A stretch of 64,000 bases of DNA from Chinchilla lanigera (GCF_000276665.1 NW_004955470.1:4600198-4664197), one strand, 5' to 3'; counted from the stretch's first letter, positions 53,112-63,360 are shown. The notes: generated from the letters alone by a model not told the origin. Program-made: numbers and translations.

Positions 53112-53545
53112 GACTGCTGAGATTTGGACATGATTTGTGCTCACCAAACACATGCTGAGGTCTGATCCCTCGAGTAGCAGTCTGGGAGGTACGGCCTCCT
53201 GGGAGGTGTGCGTCATGGGAGCGGAACTCTCACAAGTGGATTCACGCCTTTCTCATGAAGGAGATCCTACTGTCACAGAATTGGATTCGTTTCATCAGAG
53301 TAGTTTTTTATCAAGTGAGTACAGCTTTCCTTGGCTCCTGCTTGCTTCTCCTACAGGTGCCTCTGCCATGTGATGTCTTCCCTCCTATTACGACACAGTC
53401 TGAGCCGCTTGCCAGATGTGGCCACCTGGTCTTAAATTTCTCTGCCTCCAGAGCTGTCAGCTAAATTCAACCTCTTTTCTTTATAAATAACTCTATCTCA
53501 TGTATTCCATTATAGCAAGAGAAATGAATTAAGACTGTGACTCAC
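53112..53545 (+). mobile_element. ERVL-MaLR solo LTR (MST-like)
   Basis: CTGAGATTTGGACATGATTTGTGCTCACC, GGGAGGTACGGCCTCCTGGGAGG, CTCTGCCATGTGATGTCTTCC, TTAAATTTCTCTGCCTCCAGAGCTG and CATTATAGCAAGAGAAATGAATTAAGAC follow the LTR order. ORFs at 53,137-53,464 are inside it. Confidence 0.85.
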
Positions 53546-53547
53546 TT

Positions 53548-54650
53548 CCATCTGGTATGTCCCAAGCATTCATGTTACACTTCATAGACATGTTTCCCCC
53601 TTTCAACACTTATATTTAACTAATTTAAACATTTCATGAAATTACATAAGAGTCTAACCTATTTCAATGGATTTGAAAATGAACATATATGACATGATAA
53701 AAATACAACCTAACTGGCTGGAGCAGCATCTGTATATCGCTAACTCACTAGTCCTGGGATCTGATGGCCTGGTCAGCTAGTTTACAGAGCCTGGTTAATC
53801 CTGTGGGTAGCTGTAGAGAGTGGCCAAAGCTGGAAATTGGTTGCACATGTGGGGATGAGGCAAGGCAGGTTGGAGAACAAAGAAAGTCGCAGATAATCCA
53901 AGCAATTGGTTGCTAGTGAAAGCTGTTTCACGTGATACCAGTTTGTCAAATGTATAAATAAATGCCCTATGGTGGTTAAGCAGCTCCTTTCCTCCCATCC
54001 AGAGAGAGAGGGCTCCACATGACCTCAGTTTTGTCTCTTATCTTTATTTTTTCTATCCTCTCACCATCATTCCCCCTAGGAACTTCAAGAGCTGAGCAGG
54101 CCATGGCAGGTAGATTGAGGGAAGCCCAGTTCATAGTGTGTGGCAGAGACCAGCTGTCCATTCGTATATAGCTTCCCTCTTCTTGAGCACATAGCTGGAC
54201 TGCCTAGCTCAGCCTCCCTTGCAATTAATATGAACATGGACTGAATCCTAGTCAGTGTAATTTAAGTGAAAGTGACCAAGGGCCATACCCTGCCCCCATT
54301 GCCCATTGACCAGAGGAAGTCACATGACCTGATCTAATTACTAGGTGGAGGAGATGAGGAGCTCAGGACAGTCCCTGGCCAGTGGAAACTGCTCCCCACC
54401 ATATAAGCTAAGGCTCAGCCTTCTGGAGAACAGCAGACAGAGAAAGCTGCAGGCATTCTGTTTCCCAATGTGCTACATGTGGGAATACATACAATGGGAA
54501 ATACACACGCACACACATACACACACACAGAGTCCAAAAACTTTTCTTACTCAAATAGAAACACTGTCACAGACATAGGGCTTGTAATCGTTTATGCCAA
54601 AGGCTTTTGTAAAACAGAACCCTCTTGATAATTATTAGCCCTCCTACAAG
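53548..54650. other. Intergenic; (CA)n at about 54,507-54,530
   Basis: No repeat named besides a short CA tract. Opposed ORFs at 53,782-54,161 have no domains. Confidence 0.4.
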
Positions 54651-54654
54651 AAGC

Positions 54655-54875
54655 CACAGCTGGGAGTGATAGCACACCCCCGTAATGACAGCCACTTAGG
54701 TGGCTGAGGCAGGAGAATGACAAGTTCAAAGCCAGCCTGTGCAACTTAGCAATATCCTGTACAAAAATAAAATTGAAAAAAAAAAAGGGACTGCAGATGT
54801 AGCTCAGTGGTAGAGCACTTGCCCAGCATGCACAATGTCATGAGTTCAATCCCCAGTGCTAAAAAAGAAAAGAAA
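54655..54875 (+). repeat. B1-ID composite SINE, complete
   Basis: B1 half: AGCTGGGAGTGATAGCACACCCCCGTAATGACAGCCAC...GCCAGCCTGTGCAACTTAGC. Linker: ATAAAATTGAAAAAAAAAAA. ID half: GGGACTGCAGATGTAGCTCAGTGGTAGAGCACTTGCCCAGCATGC...GAGTTCAATCCCCAGTGC. A-rich end. It shows the sense B1-then-ID order directly. Confidence 0.95.
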
Positions 54876-55059
54876 AGCCCCTTCAAAAAACCATTCAGTG
54901 AGGTTTTTGCTGTGGTATTAACATGCAGTTGCAAAGAACACTGTACCACTGAGAAGACAAAAAAAAAATCCCTTTTGCAGAAAATGGAAACCAATAATTG
55001 ATCGACACAACCAATAACTAGGAGGACAGGAGGTGGAGTCAGGGTGTCTGGGTGCAAAG

Positions 55060-55235
55060 TCTGAGAGGCTTTGAAAAAGTCACTTAATCTTATGTCTCAT
55101 TTTGCTTATCTATAAAATGAGGATATTCTGATAGTTCCTTCATGGAGGTTTTCTAAATATTAAATGACATAATATATTTACAGCTCTTAGAACACTGCCA
55201 CTCCATAAATTCTAGCTACTACTTTTAAGCCATAA
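55060..55235 (+). repeat. MIR SINE (ancient)
   Basis: AAAAAGTCACTTAATCTTATGTCTCATTTTGCTTATCTATAAAATGAGGATA, then GTTTTCTAAATATTAAATGACATAATA and AGCTCTTAGAACACTGCCACTCCATAAATTCTAGC. Confidence 0.9.
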
Positions 55236-55387
55236 TTCCATTGGGTAAAAGTGAACTAGTAATCATTCAGGATAGAAAACTGCCTGAGAGCTCTGTTCCT
55301 CATGACAGCTGCTAGACTGGGAGCCAGGGTCTTGGATTCTCTCCCTAAATAATGAACATCAAACTCAAGAACATCAGGGCACAGGTA

Positions 55388-55812
55388 GTCTCTGACTTAC
55401 AATGGTTCCATTTAAAGATTTTTCAGCCTTATGATGGTACAAAAGTGATCCACATTCAGTAGAAACTGCACTTCAAACTTCACATTGTTGCCTCTTTTTC
55501 CCAGCCTAGCCTGTGAGATGCTCGTGATACGAAGCAGTGGTAGCGAGCTTGGTCCCTGACAGACTCATCATCACAGGGGACACCACTGGCACTCTACACC
55601 TCTGTTGTTCAGTAAGTCAGGTGAGGGGCTGGGGATTTAGCTCAGCGGCAAAAAGCGCCTGCCTAGCAAGGTCGTGAGTTCGGTTCCCGGTACCGGAGAA
55701 AAACCAAAAAAAAAAACAACAACAACAACAAAAAAGTAAGTTAGGTGGATTAAATATGTTTTTGACTTAAAATAGTTTCAACTTATGATGAGTTTACAGG
55801 GAATGTGAGTAC
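55388..55812. mobile_element. Tigger-like DNA transposon, split by young ID
   Basis: CAGGTAGTCTCTGACTTACAATGGTTCCATTTAAAGATTTTTCAGCCTTATGATGGTACAAAAG, then a CAGTAGAAACTGCACTTC block, GTGAGATGCTCGTGATACG, and at the right end TTTTTGACTTAAAATAGTTTCAACTTATGATGAGTTTACAGGGA. The parts match the order of one Tigger-type element as I recall it. The ID at 55,625 lies in it. Confidence 0.75.
55625..55734 (+). repeat. Young ID SINE with TSD
   Basis: GGGGCTGGGGATTTAGCTCAGCGGCAAAAAGCGCCTGCCTAGC...GAGTTCGGTTCCCGGTACCGGAGAAAAACC, A-run, (CAA)n. A GCGCAAG-type stretch is missing. TSD AGTAAGTCAGGTG at 55,611 and AGTAAGTTAGGTG at 55,735. Confidence 0.97.
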
Positions 55813-55814
55813 CA

Positions 55815-56515
55815 ATGTCTGGTTTGGACTCTGTCCACCTCCCCGCAAGATCCAACTTCACCCAAAGGGCCTATAAAGCAGGGCCAGCTGCCTGCTATAG
55901 TTGTTCCCCATCTGTCCCCACTGCTCTGAAGACAGCGCCTCCATTTTCACCCCACCTGGGACTCTCATGCAGAGCAGGAATCCCTCAAATGAACTTTCTC
56001 CTTTTCCTCTGGTTCCAGGGTTTGCAACGGGCTTAGGAAAATTGCTTTCATCCTCTCATTTTATTTATCAATGTCTCTTTCCTGCCACAGGTCCTAATCA
56101 TGGTCATAAGCTTAAGCAGTGTTGTGGACAGACTTGTATGAAGGAAAAGAAAAGCCATTCAACCTGAAAAGTAAACAGGACAAAGGTCAAATAACAAGGA
56201 AGACTGTCACAAGACAGTCAGTGGTTGCCAAGAGTGTGGCACCAAGCAGTGACAGGGACAGCAGTCACTGGGGCTGGGGTGTCTGTGGAAGGACCCCAGG
56301 GGCCGTGCGTTCCCAAGTGGGGGCATCAGGTGCCCTGAGTAAAGCACTTGTGCCCGGAGGCAGGGACCTGTTTAGTCCCTCTGCTGGGGAAACATGGATG
56401 CACACAGTGAGGAAAGAGGGTAAAAATATAATGTGGGCCCTGAACACTGACCTCAGCTGGTTAGGCACTGTGTTATTCAAGGATAGGGCTAGCATGATAC
56501 AAGTGAATCACTGAG
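55815..56515. other. Intergenic, nothing assigned
   Basis: ORFs at 55,815-56,514 overlap in all frames and look like chance in stop-poor sequence. Confidence 0.35.
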
Positions 56516-56519
56516 GCTG

Positions 56520-56650
56520 AAAGAAGCTCTCAGCCTGGGATGTAGCTGAGCAGCACAGCGCCTGCCTGGCAAACTCAAGGCCCTGAGTTTGATTCCCAGT
56601 ACCAAAAAAAAAAAAAAAAGGAAAGAAAGAAAAGAAAAGAAAGAAAGGAA
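56520..56650 (+). repeat. ID SINE with long A-rich tail
   Basis: AGCCTGGGATGTAGCTGAGCAGCACAGCGCCTGCCTGGCAAACTCAAGGCCCTGAGTTTGATTCCCAGTACC, then AAAA and AAAGA/AAAG units. Confidence 0.9.
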
Positions 56651-56654
56651 GTAG

Positions 56655-57780
56655 CTAGCTGAACTGAACTCAGCTATGCAAGACTTCAAAATGACTTAAC
56701 CTTTTTGCTCACTTGATTAACGTTTTCCTAAGATAGTGTGTTTATGGACCCATAAACATAGCAGGCAGAAACAGTCATCTGCAGTGCTGTGCGTGTCTGT
56801 GGCGAGTGTCCCAGGGAAGGAGAAGGCATAGATGGGGTGGAGGTGGGGCAGGAGGTGGCTATGCTTGGATATTACCTTGGTGACTGAGGAATATTACGGG
56901 GCAGGGTGTGGGCAGGAGGGATTATGTGGCATTCTGTGGGCACGGCTGGTAGCCTACTATCCTTTGGAGCAGAATCTTTAGTACTGTCAAGTTTTTGTTT
57001 TTTCTGTGGTGCGGCTGGCAGATGTCACTTGCGAGGCCAAAGGTATGCAACCTAATAACTTCACAGAATGATCTGTGATCTGAAACTCAACATTTCTGTA
57101 CTCGTTGGATTATCAAGGCATTAAAAGAACAAAGGAAAAATAGACCACTGTGGAAGAAATAAATTTTTTGTTGGGGAAAGAATTAGTTCTAATATTAAAT
57201 ATGTTTTATTTGAGCTTTGACTCAAAAGCCTACAAATGATCTGGTCACGTCTTCGGTTCTCAAACATAATTCATATCCCAAGTGTTAAAAGCAGTATCTG
57301 CCAATGGGCTCTTTTATTAAGAATTTATAAGATTTTGTTTAATAAGCACTGTTTTTGGTGCTCGTGCCTGGAAAATCGTAGGTAGTACTTTCAGCCCTTT
57401 GCTTACTTGATAATGCAAAACGAAAATGGGCCAGAAATAAACACGAATGGAGAGCATCATGCCTACAGGAATACTCATATCTAATAGAAAAGTCCCTACT
57501 TTCAAAGGTGCAAAATTGCAGCTCACTGGCCCTCTGTGAATCTCAGCCCCACCCAAGTCTGTCACTAACCGCCCCAGCTCTATGTTTCTATTTCTCAACT
57601 GTATGGTGAGGAGATTTCTTCAGCAATATGCTCGCATCCGGGCTTCTTAGCTGGGGGCATCTGTGTATTTAAATTAATTCATTAATATTCACCACTGGTA
57701 ATTCTCCTAGGCTCCGGGGACAACGCCAGCCTCCCTGTACCTCTGGCCTTCAGCTCCTGTCCCTGGACCCAGCTCCCAGA
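56655..57780. other. Intergenic, nothing assigned
   Basis: No repeat named with confidence. A 93-codon minus-strand ORF (57,317-57,598) has no domain. Confidence 0.4.
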
Positions 57781-57860
57781 GCCCCCGACTCCTGTTCAGC
57801 CCCCTCCCCTTGGCGCGCTCCGTGGGCGGGGCCTGCTCGCGAGCTGCAACGTGATTGGCC

Positions 57861-57873
57861 GTGTCCTAGCAAC
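57861..57873. promoter_or_regulatory. RFX-like X-box
   Basis: GTGTCCTAGCAAC matches GTNRCC(N)RGYAAC except one position in the first half site. Its half site AGCAAC is intact. Confidence 0.5.
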
Positions 57874-57889
57874 CGTGGCGCCATTGTCA

Positions 57890-58077
57890 TCAACAGAGAC
57901 TTTAGAGGTCTGGAACCCTTAGCAGGGAGCTCCGACCCTTAGCCCGCGAGGATCACTGCTTTATCCACCAGCAGGATGCTTACCTTGCCTGCCCTCTAGG
58001 GTCAGATGAGCCCCGGAGGATGGCAGGGGCATTGCTGAACGGGAGCCACCCTGCCTTCCACGGGACAGACTGCCTCG
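57890..58077 (+). other. Candidate first exon
   Basis: Lies just downstream of the promoter candidate. An ATG at 58,020 is in strong context (A at -3, G at +4) and opens a frame MAGALLNGSHPAFHGTDCL that reaches a GTAAGTG donor at 58,078. A stronger antisense donor (CAAG/GTAAGC) lies at 57,980, so the opposite strand is possible. No protein family recognised. Confidence 0.25.
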
Positions 58078-58397
58078 TAAGTGTGGGCACACCAACCATC
58101 GCGACAGCCGGAACTTGCAAGGTGTTGAGCTTTTGGGCAGGTGATATAGGGGAAACCCGGGCGTATATGATTTCTAAGCTGGACTCCACTTGCTCTTCGT
58201 AGATGCAGGACAGTCCTAGGAAATCTCAGTAATCTGGCCAGACTCACTTAACTGTAGGGTCAAGCCAAGCCTGGAGGAGATACCCTCCTCTCCCCTCCTA
58301 GTCTAGAGGGTCCTCCCACCCAGAAAGGTGTACCCACCCAGAAGTTCCAGCTGCACTGGTGGAGAATCAGCTCCTCTAGTTTCTTTCTGTGCCATAG

Positions 58398-58440
58398 CAA
58401 CAGTAATACCATGATGAAATCCGCTTGGACTTTGGAGGAA
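58398..58440 (+). other. Candidate small exon
   Basis: Preceded by pyrimidine-rich TTTCTTTCTGTGCCATAG and followed by GTATGAG. One frame gives NSNTMMKSAWTLEE. Coding potential cannot be judged from 43 bases. Confidence 0.15.
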
Positions 58441-58689
58441 GTATGAGAACCAGGAGAAACGTATTTCTAATAAATAATGATAAATATGAATAGTCAGCCC
58501 CCTCCCCCCAAGCCACCTGCTTGCTCTGAAGCTTTCAACAACTTTCCTTCCTGGAAAGGTGTCTAGTTGCTTCCTGTTGCACACATGAGGTTTTCACAAT
58601 CACATCGCTTTCTCTGACTCTGTTTAAGATGGACATAAAATAATAATTAGGTTCAGTTTTCATCTCATACACAGAGTTTTTCCTTTCAT

Positions 58690-58970
58690 CTTCTTGGGAG
58701 TTCTCCCTTTCTTCTCAGCAACGATCTACTGCCTAAAGCACTTCAGTTATTCTCAGATTTTCTTTTCTTGGTGCTATTTTCTCAGCTGTGGGACAAGCCA
58801 TTTCCATCTTACTGGAGCTGATGATCACCACCTAGCCTTGCTCTTAAGCACTGAATATTCAGGTCATGGTAAGACTGGAGCAAGATACACCAGGGAGCAT
58901 CATCCCAGTTTCCTTTCTTTCAGAAAAATTCAAAAACACACATAAATCATGTGATATATCCACCTGGCCT
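58690..58970. other. Intergenic, nothing assigned
   Basis: A pyrimidine-rich acceptor-like CCCTTTCTTCTCAG ends at about 58,719 but no exon could be defined. Confidence 0.35.
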
Positions 58971-58972
58971 TG

Positions 58973-59172
58973 ATTTCTTCTCCTTCTCCTTCTCCTTTTT
59001 GTCCTTGTCCTTCTCCTTGTCCTTCTCCTTGTCCTTCTCCTTCTCCTCCTCCTTCTCCTCCTCCTCCTGCTTCTCTTCCTCCTTCTCTTCCTCCTCCTCC
59101 TCCTCTTTCTCCTCTGTCTCTTCCTCCTCCTCCTCCTCTTTCTCCTCCGTCTCCTTCTCCTTCTTCTTTTTA
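58973..59172. repeat. Polypyrimidine (CTT/CTC)n tract
   Basis: About 200 bp of almost pure C/T on the + strand, with CTTCTC, CCTCCT and TTCTCC units. ORFs there (58,951-59,235 and 58,970-59,173) are low-complexity artefacts. Confidence 0.95.
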
Positions 59173-59221
59173 AAAAACTACTACATTTGGGATGTTGATC
59201 ACAAAACTTACCAAATGTATG

Positions 59222-59320
59222 GGCTGGGGATGTAGCTCAGTGGTAGAGCAATTGCCTAGCATGCATGAGGCCCTGGACACTGCAAACAAAACAGAACAAA
59301 ACAAAACAAGACAAGCAACT
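59222..59320 (+). repeat. ID SINE
   Basis: GGGCTGGGGATGTAGCTCAGTGGTAGAGCAATTGCCTAGCATGCATGAGGCCCTGGACAC, then an A-rich AACAAAACAGAACAAAAC tail. The B box is damaged. Similar flanks CTTACCAAAT and CTTACCAGAT may be the TSD. Confidence 0.85.
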
Positions 59321-59803
59321 CCTTCACACAATAAAGCTTACCAGATATTTAAATTGCATCAGTGGACTCTAAATTTTGCATTGTCCCTCAACTATAGGCC
59401 ACACATGACCACCTTTCCTGGGCATGTATTGGGATCTTGGCCTGCCCCAATCTCCTAAATGAGTGGACAGTGAACAGCTTAATAAAAGGACAAATGGTAT
59501 GATTTCAGGGCTCCAGGAGGATCAAAGTCCCCTAACAGAATTCAAGATTCCCTGGAGGTTGACACAGAGAACTTCTCTGGGTGGCCCATATTTATTTGGT
59601 TTTCAAACAAAGGAAAGAGATACTGAGGCAAGCCCAGGAACTGAGCAGGACCTTGGGAGTTAGTTCAAAGTCTTCTCGAAACAGTAAATTTTGCCAGTTA
59701 AGATGTGTCTTATGTCTAAGTTGGGCAGCTTTATTGCTCTGGAATAGGGGTTGTCAGCTACCCATGTCCTTGATCGCCTCAGCTGTGGTTATCTTCATTT
59801 CAG

Positions 59804-60023
59804 AGCACCATGCATATATGCTCTTTTCCAACACAGCCAGAGGTCCCTATGTTTAGCGGCTTAACCCCGTACAGCCCAGTCTCCAACAGCAACCGGGATT
59901 TCCCCAAGACTCTTATCCTGGGCCAGCCTTGGGGCAATTCTTGGCTGACCTGCGAAGGGGAGGAGACCAGAAGCACAGGGCTAGCTGGATGCAGAGCCCC
60001 CACTTCCTGTGGTCGGGGCCTTT
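59804..60023 (+). other. Candidate internal exon
   Basis: Bounded by TTATCTTCATTTCAG (acceptor) and TTTG/GTAAGC (donor) and open in one frame throughout, about 73 codons (includes LTPYSPVSNSNRDFPKTLIL). It has no repeat match I know. No family recognised; a chance open frame is possible. Confidence 0.3.
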
Positions 60024-60039
60024 GGTAAGCACATAACCT

Positions 60040-60930
60040 TTCTTTTTGCCTGGGCCTGGCTTTAGCTTACACTTTCCAAGAAATCACTTTCTCTTTCCCG
60101 CAACTCTACTGCTCTTGGGATAGCTTTCACAACTTAGGGCTATGCTCACTTGGGATATGTGAATTGTTTCTGATGCTGAGATTGTCTGTTCCTCAATTTA
60201 TTGTAATCTCAGATGAGAAAACTCTTCAAATAATAATAATAATTAAACAGAATGGTTATATCCAGAAAATTATATGTCTATGTTTTAAAGGATGGCTGTT
60301 TCTTAATTTTAGCTTTATGGGAACTGTGAATTGTTTGCCTTCCTTAAAACACTCAGGATTCTCTCAGTACATGCAGTTCTGAGTGATTAATTCATCTGAA
60401 CACTTGTACAAAGTACCGGCTGAAAGTCTTCGTGTAATTTGTCACCAAGGCCATTGAACCTTCTGGTCCAGATAGGACAGAGCTGAAGTATCAAAGGCCA
60501 GAGTAATGAAGTTGCAAAGTAAAAGTTAGGGCTTTTCCAGGGAGAGGTTGGAAAGTTGCTGGGAGCGATTGGAGGGTGTAGTGGCGGAGGCAGCACTAGG
60601 CATAGGCCCTGCAGATTCCACACTGAGGTCAGCGTGGCGATGGGAAAGCAGGCGAGGTGTGTGTGTGTATGTGTACTTTTTCAGGTTCTTGTTTGGGGCA
60701 GGCTTCCTTGCTTTGATGGAATGGTTCTTTATCCTGCTTGAATAGAAGGGCCCTTCTCTTGGGAGATGCCCTTTCTTTCTTCCTTCCCTTCCTTGTTTTC
60801 TCTGGCTAAGTCCCAGTTTCCAGACCCTTTTATCTGTGATAATACAGGTATTCTTAGGCTGTAAAACCCTAGCGTTAAAGTCTGACTCATGAGGAGTCAT
60901 ATAGGCACTCAGATTCAACAGAACCAATTA
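60040..60930. other. Intergenic, nothing assigned
   Basis: No repeat named. Overlapping ORFs around 60,387-60,927 on both strands are not supported by domains. Confidence 0.4.
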
Positions 60931-60933
60931 CGC

Positions 60934-60998
60934 ACACAGACACACACACAGACACACCCACGCGCGCGCGCGCGCACACACACACACACACACATACA
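60934..60998. repeat. (CA)n-(CG)n-(CA)n microsatellite
   Basis: CACACAGACACACACAC, then CGCGCGCGCGCGCG, then CACACACACA and a TACACATG end. Confidence 0.95.
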
Positions 60999-60999
60999 C

Positions 61000-61205
61000 A
61001 TGGTACTGGGATCAAATCCAGACCCTCACCTGTGCTAGACAAGTGTTCTGACTCTGAGCTATTTCCCAGTCTTTATCTTTTTATTTGTTTTTGAGACTGA
61101 GTCTCATTAAGTTGCCCAGGCTGGCACTAAATTTGTGATCCTCTTGCCTCAACCCTCCTGAGTATCCCTAGATTATAGGTGTGCATCACCACACCTGTCC
61201 TAATC
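61000..61205 (-). repeat. B1-ID composite SINE, antisense, complete
   Basis: ID half: GGTACTGGGATCAAATCCAGACCCTCACCTGTGCTAGACAAG...GAGCTATTTCCCAG. Linker: TCTTTTTATTTG. B1 half: TTGAGACTGAGTCTCATTAAGTTGCCCAGGCTGG...GGTGTGCATCACCACACC. Confidence 0.95.
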
Positions 61206-61590
61206 ACATTTTTAAAAATATTAATAAGAAAACCCTAATATGACCACAAAAGAGATTGGATCAGATAAAGTAGGAAATATTATTGTCTTTTATTTGGGAT
61301 CAAGAATCTTCTTGATTTAATTAAAATTTAAAAACAAAATTTATTTTAAAAGAACGTGTCCTTTTGGCATAAAAACAAAGCCTTCTGAGCTCCTCCTCAA
61401 GGTTTGAAAATCCACTCAGAAAAACATATTAGGACAGTTTATGTCAAAATGCTCCCCTTTAAACCTAAGACATACTGTTCCCTCCAGCAAGAACATAGGA
61501 GATGGATGTGTTTCAGGGAAGAGAAAGATTAATTGGAAATGATGAAATCATCAGAAATCTTTCTCTGTGCTTCCTTTCCTCGTTTCTATA

Positions 61591-61697
61591 GGAACAACTG
61601 ACCCAGTTTAAAAGAACTTCAGTTACAGACTCTGTGGACAGATCCCAAAAAGAAAGCGGAAGCATATTCGTGTGCCCTTGTTTCTGTGATTCATTCT
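61591..61697 (+). other. Candidate terminal exon
   Basis: Starts after a strong acceptor (CTTTCCTCGTTTCTATAG). One frame reads EQLTQFKRTSVTDSVDRSQK and on to a stop at 61,695-61,697, 35 codons. The phase does not join simply to the candidate exon at 59,804. A chance frame is possible. Confidence 0.2.
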
Positions 61698-61699
61698 AA

Positions 61700-62365
61700 A
61701 CCTCATAGTTCAAGATGACTGAGAATTTCAGAACAGAAACATGCTTGGAGTAGAAGTGGGTATCCGGAAACAACACACAGTTACTAAAGGATAATGACTG
61801 GTAGATAATTTCTCTGTACATAGAGATAATTTCTGCACTTGGAGATAATTTCTCTGTACATTCTTTTTCCAAAATAACACATGCTCGCTCATGCATAACT
61901 GGTGTATCATCCCGTTCATTCTTTGTCGTAGCCCTGGGTTAGGGTGTGCAGATATATTTCTATTATAGAGAGGCGGGGTCACGTCCTAAAGTAGCAGAAC
62001 AGGCTTACAGTGAGTTTTGATTCTAAACTTTTGTACTCTTCTGTGACTTTCTCCAAGTAATCTTGTAGCATGCTCATAAGTTTAGGCTTGGAGACAGAAA
62101 GTGAGATCTTTACCAATAGCGTGAATTTGTGTACCTTTGTAAGTCAACAGATGTGGACAATACAAACTCACATAAACCTTGAAATAGAATCATTATCACT
62201 CAAGCCTAAGACAGTGAGCTAGGAAGTCTGCAAAGCTTGAGTTCGGAGGATCAAGATCAGTGCTCTCTGTCTTCAGCACCCTAGTAAAATGCACCCCTAT
62301 TGGTGGGACACAGTTGTGGACTTGTCCCATAGGCTCCAGAGAGGAGGGTAGTTTTACGGTTAACA
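61700..62365. other. Intergenic; short local repeat at 61,800-61,862
   Basis: GATAATTTCTCTGTACAT occurs at 61,804 and 61,845 with a related GAGATAATTTCTGCAC between them. Otherwise nothing assigned. Confidence 0.4.
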
Positions 62366-62369
62366 GAGT

Positions 62370-62410
62370 GGTTAAGAAATGGCTCTGCCTCCTGATTTTG
62401 CCACTTTCTG
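62370..62410 (+). repeat. MIR SINE fragment
   Basis: GTGGTTAAGAAATGGCTCTGCCTCCTGATTTTGCCACTTTCTGGC is the MIR 5' part, interrupted by the local repeats that follow. Confidence 0.55.
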
Positions 62411-62538
62411 GCTTTTGAATATGTTCTTTACATTCTCCAAGCTTTTGAATATGTTCTTTTGAATTCTAATTCAAATTAGAATTTTTGGAAATGATGAAAT
62501 CAGAACTTTTGAATATGTTCTTTACATTCTCCAAGCTT
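62411..62538. repeat. Local triplication with a palindrome
   Basis: CTTTTGAATATGTTCTTTACATTCTCCAA at 62,412, a partial copy at 62,442 and a full copy at 62,507. Between them lies the near-perfect palindrome AATTCTAATTCAAATTAGAATT. Confidence 0.9.
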
Positions 62539-62649
62539 CTTACCCTCACATGTGAGTGGGATATTAACAGGGCATAACCCATATGATTATGAGGAATCTG
62601 TGGGCATTGAATACGAAGGGCTCTCTGCCCAGTGGCTGATCAGCAAATA

Positions 62650-62855
62650 GGAGCTGATGCAAGAACACCGACCCTGGAGCTGAATGGCCTGGGTTAGAAT
62701 CAGCTACACCTCCTGCCAGCTGTGAACAAGCTAGTGAAGACTGCTCTGTCTTGGGAATCAAAGTAGAACCTACCTCAGAAGGTTACTATAAGTATTAAAT
62801 GTATACTGCGCCTGCCATAATGTAGAACAGATGCTTGATAATCATAATTCTTCTC
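62650..62855 (+). repeat. MIR SINE (ancient)
   Basis: ACCCTGGAGCTGAATGGCCTGGGTTAGAATCAGC, CTGCCAGCTGTGAAC, CTACCTCAGAAGGTTACTATAAGTATTAAATG, and AGATGCTTGATAATCATAATTC. Confidence 0.85.
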
Positions 62856-62859
62856 ATTT

Positions 62860-63360
62860 CTTTTTACAAAAACCTCCCTGGTTGCATCCAGCTGATTTTT
62901 GTGTTTGACTCAATTTCTGTGTCATAAGCTGACACTTTCAGAAAATGCAATTAGAGTTTTAGAAATAGGAAATGGGGCATTTTTATTGTTGAAAAGTTTT
63001 ACAGTGCAGGGAACCAACTTACATGCACTGCACACTGTTTACAGAAGTGAGCAAAGCTTTCTACACTTCCTCCAAGTCATCAGGCCCTGCCTAGCTGTGG
63101 TGAGTGGGTTAGGATTGCATTACATTTGGCCACTCCCTTCCTCTTGGGCACAAGAGCTATATTTGGGTGGGGCCACACAAGTTTAGTATGTTTCATTTTG
63201 CCTTGAGCTCAGTTGATCTCAGAATACCTGATTCCATGAAGGAGAATGCTTAAGTCCAATTTTCAAGTGAGTCTCAGAAAATAAAAAATTCAGCGGGGCC
63301 AAGCTATGCCCTGGTACTCACCTGCTGCCAGCTGCTAGGTAGACACTCCATTTGCTTTCT
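62860..63360. other. Intergenic, nothing assigned
   Basis: A 95-codon + ORF (62,899-63,186) has no domain. No repeat named. Confidence 0.4.

Larger units (their letters stand above)
57785..58100 (+). promoter_or_regulatory. CpG-rich promoter candidate
   Basis: The only stretch with dense CpG outside repeats. GC box GGGCGGGGCC (57,824-57,833), inverted CCAAT box ATTGG (57,854-57,858), and directly after it GTGTCCTAGCAAC (57,861-57,873), an RFX X-box with one mismatch. Such an X-box next to a CCAAT box is found at promoters of ciliary and testis genes. No TATA. Start site and direction are inferred (likely to the right). Confidence 0.5.

Noticed and set aside
49000..55800. ID elements considered as tRNA genes
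   Set aside because: They keep pol III boxes, but the body is the ID SINE with an A-rich tail and TSDs and cannot fold as a complete tRNA.
57980..58247. 69- and 81-codon minus-strand ORFs in the CpG-rich area
   Set aside because: The first uses a GTG start and stops at the antisense donor; no family. Kept only as a sign that the opposite strand might be transcribed.
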